In this document: positions 59,830 to 64,000 of the stretch, in pieces | How positions within the stretch are numbered: the first letter of the stretch is position 1 | Layout: the number at the start of each line of letters is the position of its first letter | From: Gordonia sp. X0973 | GTDB lineage: Bacteria; Actinomycetota; Actinomycetes; Mycobacteriales; Mycobacteriaceae | Direction of reading: 5' to 3' | NCBI RefSeq assembly: GCF_013348785.1 | Contig: NZ_CP054691.1 | Location: forward strand, 3,534,001-3,598,000 | Length of the DNA: 64,000 nt | Translations under genes and position numbers: made by a program | The notes under the pieces: generated by a model | Databases searched by the model: none | The model's input: only the letters and a program-made list of their open reading frames with translations | What the model was told of the DNA's origin: nothing

Positions 59830-61461
59830 ATGACCGTTCAACAGCACATATCCCTGCTCGTCGAATCCCCGAAGGAGTTCGGGTCGGCCGAGTCCTTCCG
59901 CCACCCCGAGATCGTGGCGTCGTGGAACCGGTCCAGGGTGTACGGCCTGGAGCGAGCCGCCGCACCACGGCTGGTCGAGTCCCCACTCGGGCGGCGGACC
60001 TCGTTGGAGAAGGCCGCCGGCCCGCTCCTCGACCGGCTGCGCACCGAGTTCGACGGGGCGCCGATGACCGTCACGCTGGCCGACACCCAGGGCCGCATCC
60101 TCGACGTGCGCGCCACCGACGACCTGGTCGAGGGAGCGGTGGCGTCGATGGGAATCCGGCGCGGCATCAGCCTGGCCGAAGACCTCGTCGGCACCAACTC
60201 GATCGGGACGATCCTGGAGACGCGGACCCCGCTGATGCTGCGCGGCACCGATCACTTCATGGAGGCGTTCTCCGGCTTCACCTGTTTCGGCCACCCGGTC
60301 TTCCACCCGGTCACCCGACGACTCGAGGGCGTCCTCAACGTCGGCGGCAGCAGCGCGGGCGACGACCGCTTCTTCCAGCCCATCGCACGGCGCCTGATCG
60401 CCGATATCGAGAACCAACTCGCCGTCGACTCCCCCTTTGCCCAGCAGACACTGCTCACCGCCTTCCACGCCAATTCGCATCGCCATCGCGGACCGGTCAT
60501 GGTGATCGGCGAGGGCCTGGTCCTGGCCAATCCGGAGGCGTTGGACCTCCTCGACCCGGTCGCGCAGGCGGCGGTGCGCTCGATCGCCGCGGGTGTGGCG
60601 GAGGCCGGCGAGCACAGCGTGCTACTCGAATCCGGGTCCCGACTGCGGTTCACCTGCACCCCGGTGGCGGGCACCAGCGGCGTCCTGGTCCACTTCGCCG
60701 CCCTCGAGACCGCGTCGGGCGGCGCCGCCGACGCGGACGGGGAGCCGAATTGGCCGGTCCTCATCTGCGGCGAGGCCGGTACCGGAAGAACAACCGAGGC
60801 CGTCCGCCTGGCCGGATCCGGCTACGCCGTCCTCGACGCCGCGGACGTGGTGTCCCGTGGGGACCGCGACTGGGTGCGCGGCGCCGAGCGCGAGCTGGGC
60901 CGCGACGGAGGCGTGCTGATCATCGAGAACGTCGACCTCCTCGATCCCTCGCTGGCCATGCTGCTGGCCAAGCGGATCCACCGGTCGCGGCGGCGCATCG
61001 TCCTCACCGCAACCGACGCGCCGGAGAACCTCAGCCCCTGTCTGCTCGGCGCCTCCCAGACGCGCCAGACCCTGATCCCCCTGCGCCGCCGACGCCAGGA
61101 CGTTCCCGCGATCGCCACCCGGATGCTCGCCGAGGAATCCGGCGGCGCACAGGTCCGGCTCACGACGGCCGCACTGCGCGCGCTCGCCGACTGCTCGTGG
61201 AGCGGCAACCTCCAGGAACTGCGCCGGGTCGTCCGGACGCTGGCGCGCACGCGCTCGGCCGGCGACATCACGCCCGCCGATTTCCCCGACGCCTATCGCC
61301 ACCGGGAGGCCGCCCTCCCGCCGTTGCAACGGGCCGAGCGCGACGTCATCATCGGTGCGATCCGCGCCGCGGACGGCAACAAGATGGCCGCCGCCCGCGC
61401 CCTGGGCGTGAGTCGCTCGACCCTCTACAACCGCCTACGCGCCCTGAAGATCGCTATCTAG
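59830..61461 (+). CDS. AcoR/MimR-like transcriptional activator (GAF, degenerate AAA+, Fis HTH)
   Basis: About 543 residues. N-terminal helical segment EIVASWNRSRVYGLE, GAF domain (about 65-215; GISLAEDLVGTNSIGTILETR, HPVTRRLEGVLNVGG), shortened AAA+ part with Walker A-like GEAGTGRTT and no GAFTGA loop, and C-terminal Fis HTH (NKMAAARALGVSRSTLYNRL). In actinobacteria such proteins activate alkane/propane monooxygenase or acetoin genes. ATG 59830 follows AGGTGAAG; GTG 59794 and 59821 are alternatives. It reads into the EthD-like and PrpD genes (10-bp gap), its probable targets. Confidence 0.85.
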   Translation: MTVQQHISLLVESPKEFGSAESFRHPEIVASWNRSRVYGLERAAAPRLVESPLGRRTSLEKAAGPLLDRLRTEFDGAPMTVTLADTQGRILDVRATDDLVEGAVASMGIRRGISLAEDLVGTNSIGTILETRTPLMLRGTDHFMEAFSGFTCFGHPVFHPVTRRLEGVLNVGGSSAGDDRFFQPIARRLIADIENQLAVDSPFAQQTLLTAFHANSHRHRGPVMVIGEGLVLANPEALDLLDPVAQAAVRSIAAGVAEAGEHSVLLESGSRLRFTCTPVAGTSGVLVHFAALETASGGAADADGEPNWPVLICGEAGTGRTTEAVRLAGSGYAVLDAADVVSRGDRDWVRGAERELGRDGGVLIIENVDLLDPSLAMLLAKRIHRSRRRIVLTATDAPENLSPCLLGASQTRQTLIPLRRRRQDVPAIATRMLAEESGGAQVRLTTAALRALADCSWSGNLQELRRVVRTLARTRSAGDITPADFPDAYRHREAALPPLQRAERDVIIGAIRAADGNKMAAARALGVSRSTLYNRLRALKIAI

Positions 61462-61471
61462 GAGACAAACA

Positions 61472-61807
61472 ATGCTGTTCACCTACGTCGTGTTCACCAA
61501 CCCGACCACTCCAGAGGACGAGGACGAGTTCAATCGCTGGTACGACGACCAGCACATTCCCGATCTCCTGCGCATCCTCGGCATCGAGAGCGCGCAGCGG
61601 TTTCGTCTGACCGAACAGCAGCGCGGTGCGGGCCCGTACCCCTACAAGTACCTCTGCCTCTACCACTGCGATGCCACCGAACCCAACGTCATCACCAACG
61701 CCATTCAAGAGCGCTACAACACCGCGGAAATGCCCATCAGTGAGACTCTGCATGCCGACCGATGGGCGAACTACTTCGAACCGCTCAGCGACCTGCGTGA
61801 AAGTTAG
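61472..61807 (+). CDS. EthD-like dimeric alpha-beta barrel protein
   Basis: 111 residues with the EthD-type pattern: MLFTYVVFTNP, EFNRWYDDQHIPDLLRI (conserved WYdxxHIP) and YPYKYLCLYHCD. Small ferredoxin-like barrels of this kind occur beside P450 and dehydratase genes in ether or terpenoid catabolism, often with unknown role. Stop TAG overlaps the GTG of the PrpD gene (TAGTG), so the pair is translationally coupled. Confidence 0.75.
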   Translation: MLFTYVVFTNPTTPEDEDEFNRWYDDQHIPDLLRILGIESAQRFRLTEQQRGAGPYPYKYLCLYHCDATEPNVITNAIQERYNTAEMPISETLHADRWANYFEPLSDLRES

Positions 61808-63237
61808 TGGCTCCCGTGACGCTCATCGACACGCTGGCCGGCTTCGCCGGTGAGACCTCCTACGAATCGCTCCCCGGCCCGGTGGTCACCGAGGCCAAAC
61901 GGTTGATCCTCGACTCCCTCGGCTGCGCCGTGGCCGCGGTCGACCATCCGAAGGGCGCGGCCGGCATCGCCTACGGGCAGACGCTCGGCGGCGGCTCGGT
62001 CGAGGCGACGATCATCGGAACACCCCACCGCGGCAGCGCGCTGGGCGCAGGGTTCGCCAACGGCGAGTTGATCAACGCCCTGGACTTCGACGCGATCCTG
62101 CCGCCCGGACATGTGGTGCCGTACGTGCTGCCCGGGGCGCTAGCCGTCGCCGAGGCAGAGCGCTCGGCAGGCACCGAGCTGATCGTCGCCGTCGCCGTCG
62201 CCCACGAGATGAGCAACCGCTTCGGTAAAGCGATGGACTATCACCGCGAGGTGACCGAGGACGGGCAGATCCACACCGCCCGCGTGCTCGGGTTCAGCTC
62301 AACGATCTTCGGCGCGACCGCCGCCGTCGCGCGCCTGCGCGGGAGCGGCCGGGCGACGACGACCGACGCGCTAGCACTCGCGCCGACGATCGCACCCCCG
62401 AACACCATGCGCTCATGGTTCGCCCACACACCGTCGACGACGTTCAAGTACCTGATGGCCGGCGCGCTGGTCCAGTCCGCGTTCTGCGCCCACGATATGG
62501 CCGCCCTCGGGCACCGCGGTGATCACCATGTACTCGACGATGCGGACCACGGCTACGCCGCCTTCATCGCCTCGGGGCGGTGGGAGCCCTGCGCAATCAC
62601 CTCCGACCTCGGGACCCGGTGGGGCTTTCCGGCGGAGCAGGCCTACAAGCCGTACCCCCATTGCCGCGTCCTGCACGGCCTGCTCGACCTGGTGACCGCC
62701 GTCGCCGATGAACACAATCTGGCACCCGCGCAGATCGACAAGATCGAGGCCTGGGGGGAGGCGTGGGTCGAACACCCGATTTGGGAGAACCGCAGCATCG
62801 ACCACCCCGTCGACGCCCAGTTCAGCATCGGCCACGGGCTGGCACTCGGTGCGCACCGGGTCCCGCCCGGTCCGCAGTGGCAACGCAACGAGACCGTGCA
62901 GTCCGAATCGGTCCTGGCACTGATGGACCGGGTCGAGTTCCACCCGCATCCGGAGTGGGCCGTGCAGTACCGTAAGGACCACTCCCAACGCCCGTCGAAG
63001 GTGACCATCACCGCGCGCGGCCAGCAGTTCACCGCCGAAGGACGCGTCCCCAAGGGCAGTCCCTCGGCCGACCCGGCAACGACAATGTCCTGGGATGAGC
63101 TGGTCGACAAGTTCGCCGTCAACTGCGCTGGACGACTCTCCGGCCGGCAGGTCGACCGGACGGTCGAGCTGGTCGCAAACCTTGAGAACCTAGACCACGC
63201 CGACACTCTCATGGCCGAGGTAGCGGCGCGAACCTAG
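61807..63237 (+). CDS. MmgE/PrpD family protein
   Basis: 476 residues, full length. LILDSLGCAVAAVDHPKG, NGELINALDFDAILPPGHVVP (near 78-98) and PYPHCRVLHGLLDLV (near 283) match the family; the second segment has Asp and His residues at the expected active-site region. It differs strongly from the copy at 49093 but resembles the partial one at the right edge (both contain AHR-x-PPG and KGSPS). Coupled to the EthD-like gene. A carboxylic-acid dehydratase or decarboxylase role is inferred. Confidence 0.87.
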   Translation: MAPVTLIDTLAGFAGETSYESLPGPVVTEAKRLILDSLGCAVAAVDHPKGAAGIAYGQTLGGGSVEATIIGTPHRGSALGAGFANGELINALDFDAILPPGHVVPYVLPGALAVAEAERSAGTELIVAVAVAHEMSNRFGKAMDYHREVTEDGQIHTARVLGFSSTIFGATAAVARLRGSGRATTTDALALAPTIAPPNTMRSWFAHTPSTTFKYLMAGALVQSAFCAHDMAALGHRGDHHVLDDADHGYAAFIASGRWEPCAITSDLGTRWGFPAEQAYKPYPHCRVLHGLLDLVTAVADEHNLAPAQIDKIEAWGEAWVEHPIWENRSIDHPVDAQFSIGHGLALGAHRVPPGPQWQRNETVQSESVLALMDRVEFHPHPEWAVQYRKDHSQRPSKVTITARGQQFTAEGRVPKGSPSADPATTMSWDELVDKFAVNCAGRLSGRQVDRTVELVANLENLDHADTLMAEVAART

Positions 63238-63501
63238 TCGTGGACGATGATCCCGCGGATGACCTTGTCGTCGGCGACGCCGACGGTGACCAGCGCCTGG
63301 TCAGCACCCTCACCCCTCGTGGCCGGCGATGATCGGGAAGCGCGGAATGATGAAGCCGTCGATCAGGTGCCAATCGGAGTGACAGAGCCCCGACGTGACG
63401 TATTTGATGTGGACCTCGTTCTGCCCCGGTTCGTCGAAGTCGAGTTCGACGATCTCGAACTCCTTGACGCCTTCATCAAGGACGGTGGCTCGCGTGGTCA
63501 T
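63234..63501 (-). pseudogene. Decayed NDMA-type alcohol dehydrogenase
   Basis: The N-terminus is intact for 63 residues (TTRATVLDEG ... GLCHSDWH ... IPRFPIIAGHEG) and stops at TGA 63310-63312. Directly after, in another frame, come GADQALVTVGV and KVIRGIIVHD-stop, which correspond to the distal NAD region and the extreme C-terminus of the intact gene at 46743. About 270 codons are therefore deleted with a frame change at the join. A start and operon position (17 bp after the PrpD gene) remain, but no functional enzyme can result. Confidence 0.8.
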
Positions 63502-63518
63502 TCCCGTCTTGCGGACTC

Positions 63519-64000
63519 CTATCGGGGCGCCAGCAGCTCGAGGATCGTCGCGACGTTGTCGACGCCGGTCAGGGCGTACGCCGCGTCGACGACCGTCTTG
63601 CGCTCGGTCTCGGCGACCACCCCGTCGACGTTGTGGCTGAACTTCGCGATCAGTTGCTCGTCGGTCATGTAGGTCTCCGGGTCCTTCGACGGCGAGCCCT
63701 TGGGGTAGGCGCGCTCGCCGGTGAAGACCTTGCCGTGGGCGCGGACCTCCACCTTCGACACACGGGCGGCCGGGTCCTTGGCCAGGGCGGCGGCGTGATC
63801 CGGGTGCGGCTCGAAGTGACTGCGCTCGGTCAGCGCGAGCACCGAGGGGCGCAGCACGGCCTCGAGCGTCTGCCAATCCTTGCCCGGCGGGATGCGGTGC
63901 GCGGCCATAGCCAGGCCGTGGGTCATGGAGAACTGCGCGTCGCGCGGGTTGGTGATGTTTTCGTTCAGCCAATTCGGCTGCAGGACGAAGCTCTCGCCCC
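63519..64000 (-). CDS. MmgE/PrpD family protein, C-terminal part
   Basis: Partial: the frame stays open to the right edge (SFVLQPNWLNENITNPRDAQFS before MTHGLAMAAHR is trimmed here to its key words QPNWLNENI and DAQFSMTHG). About 160 residues are visible, ending LELLAPR. The stretch DAQFS-THGLA-AHRIPPG-KDWQ and KGSPSKDP parallel the neighbouring copy at 61807 (DAQFSIGHGLALGAHR, KGSPSADP), so the two are convergent paralogues separated only by the decayed dehydrogenase. Confidence 0.85.
   Translation of the reverse strand, partial: GESFVLQPNWLNENITNPRDAQFSMTHGLAMAAHRIPPGKDWQTLEAVLRPSVLALTERSHFEPHPDHAAALAKDPAARVSKVEVRAHGKVFTGERAYPKGSPSKDPETYMTDEQLIAKFSHNVDGVVAETERKTVVDAAYALTGVDNVATILELLAPR

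Noticed and set aside
1..64000. tRNA or rRNA genes
   Set aside because: No cloverleaf-like sequence or conserved rRNA words were noticed by reading; a tRNA-finding program would be needed to exclude them.

Overview
The window is high-GC actinobacterial DNA. GTG starts are frequent, ATGA/GTGA/TGATG stop-start overlaps are common, there are mycobacterial-type regulators, and the enzyme set (CYP153-like P450, NDMA-dependent alcohol dehydrogenase, many CaiB/BaiF CoA-transferases, FadE-type acyl-CoA dehydrogenases) is typical of Mycobacteriales. A Gordonia-like organism (Gordonia, Williamsia, Rhodococcus) is the best inference; no rRNA or marker gene fixes the genus.

Layout. 1-4200: end of a DrrAB-type ABC exporter, a ROK regulator preceded by a newly seen poly-cysteine small ORF, a sugar O-acetyltransferase and a histidine-phosphatase-like protein. 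4191-7158: a phosphotransferase/acyl-CoA dehydrogenase pair resembling the 4-hydroxyacid (ACAD10/11, LvaA) pathway, divergent from a TetR gene. 7155-10582: Rieske oxygenase and a P450-reductase fusion. 10827-11243: a single-domain globin. 11550-22388: CoA-transferases, aldehyde and alcohol dehydrogenases, enoyl-CoA hydratase, NPD-type flavoprotein, thiolase and acyl-CoA dehydrogenase. 22402-23301: a GIY-YIG nuclease gene flanked by palindromic repeats. 23333-34000: three aldehyde dehydrogenases, an ADP-forming acyl-CoA synthetase, TetR, VOC protein, acyl-CoA dehydrogenase and a secreted beta-propeller. 34590-47864: two divergent operons (MaoC, AMP-ligase, acyl-CoA dehydrogenase, racemase-like and CaiB proteins, AcoR-like regulator; and acyl-CoA dehydrogenase, CitE lyase, SDR, two hydratases, alcohol dehydrogenase). 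47942-55799: SnoaL protein, a structured gap, then an operon acyl-CoA dehydrogenase/thiolase/CoA-transferase/CitE/GntR/PrpD. 55971-64000: thioesterase-like protein, aldehyde dehydrogenase, second propeller, second AcoR-like regulator, EthD-like protein, two PrpD genes and a decayed alcohol dehydrogenase.

How it fits together. The window holds 6 acyl-CoA dehydrogenases, 5 aldehyde dehydrogenases, 6 CaiB-family proteins (two with the full alpha-methylacyl-CoA racemase triad), 2 thiolases, 2 CitE-type lyases, 3 hotdog hydratases and 3 PrpD-family genes. This is a catabolic island: oxygenases and dehydrogenases make a carboxylic acid, ligases or CoA-transferases activate it, racemases and beta-oxidation shorten it, and CitE/PrpD enzymes handle branched C5-C6 acids. 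A methyl-branched or terpenoid-like substrate is a reasonable inference but is not shown by the sequence. Nine promoter regions share a very AT-rich, near-palindromic box around ATAATATA, suggesting one regulon.

Most unusual points: the asymmetric-ended palindromic repeat family (7 copies, all at gene 3' ends) with the GIY-YIG gene between copies; the in-frame P450-reductase fusion beside a Rieske oxygenase; the poly-cysteine leader; the shared AT-rich operator; and the stem-loop-rich gap at 48365-48725.
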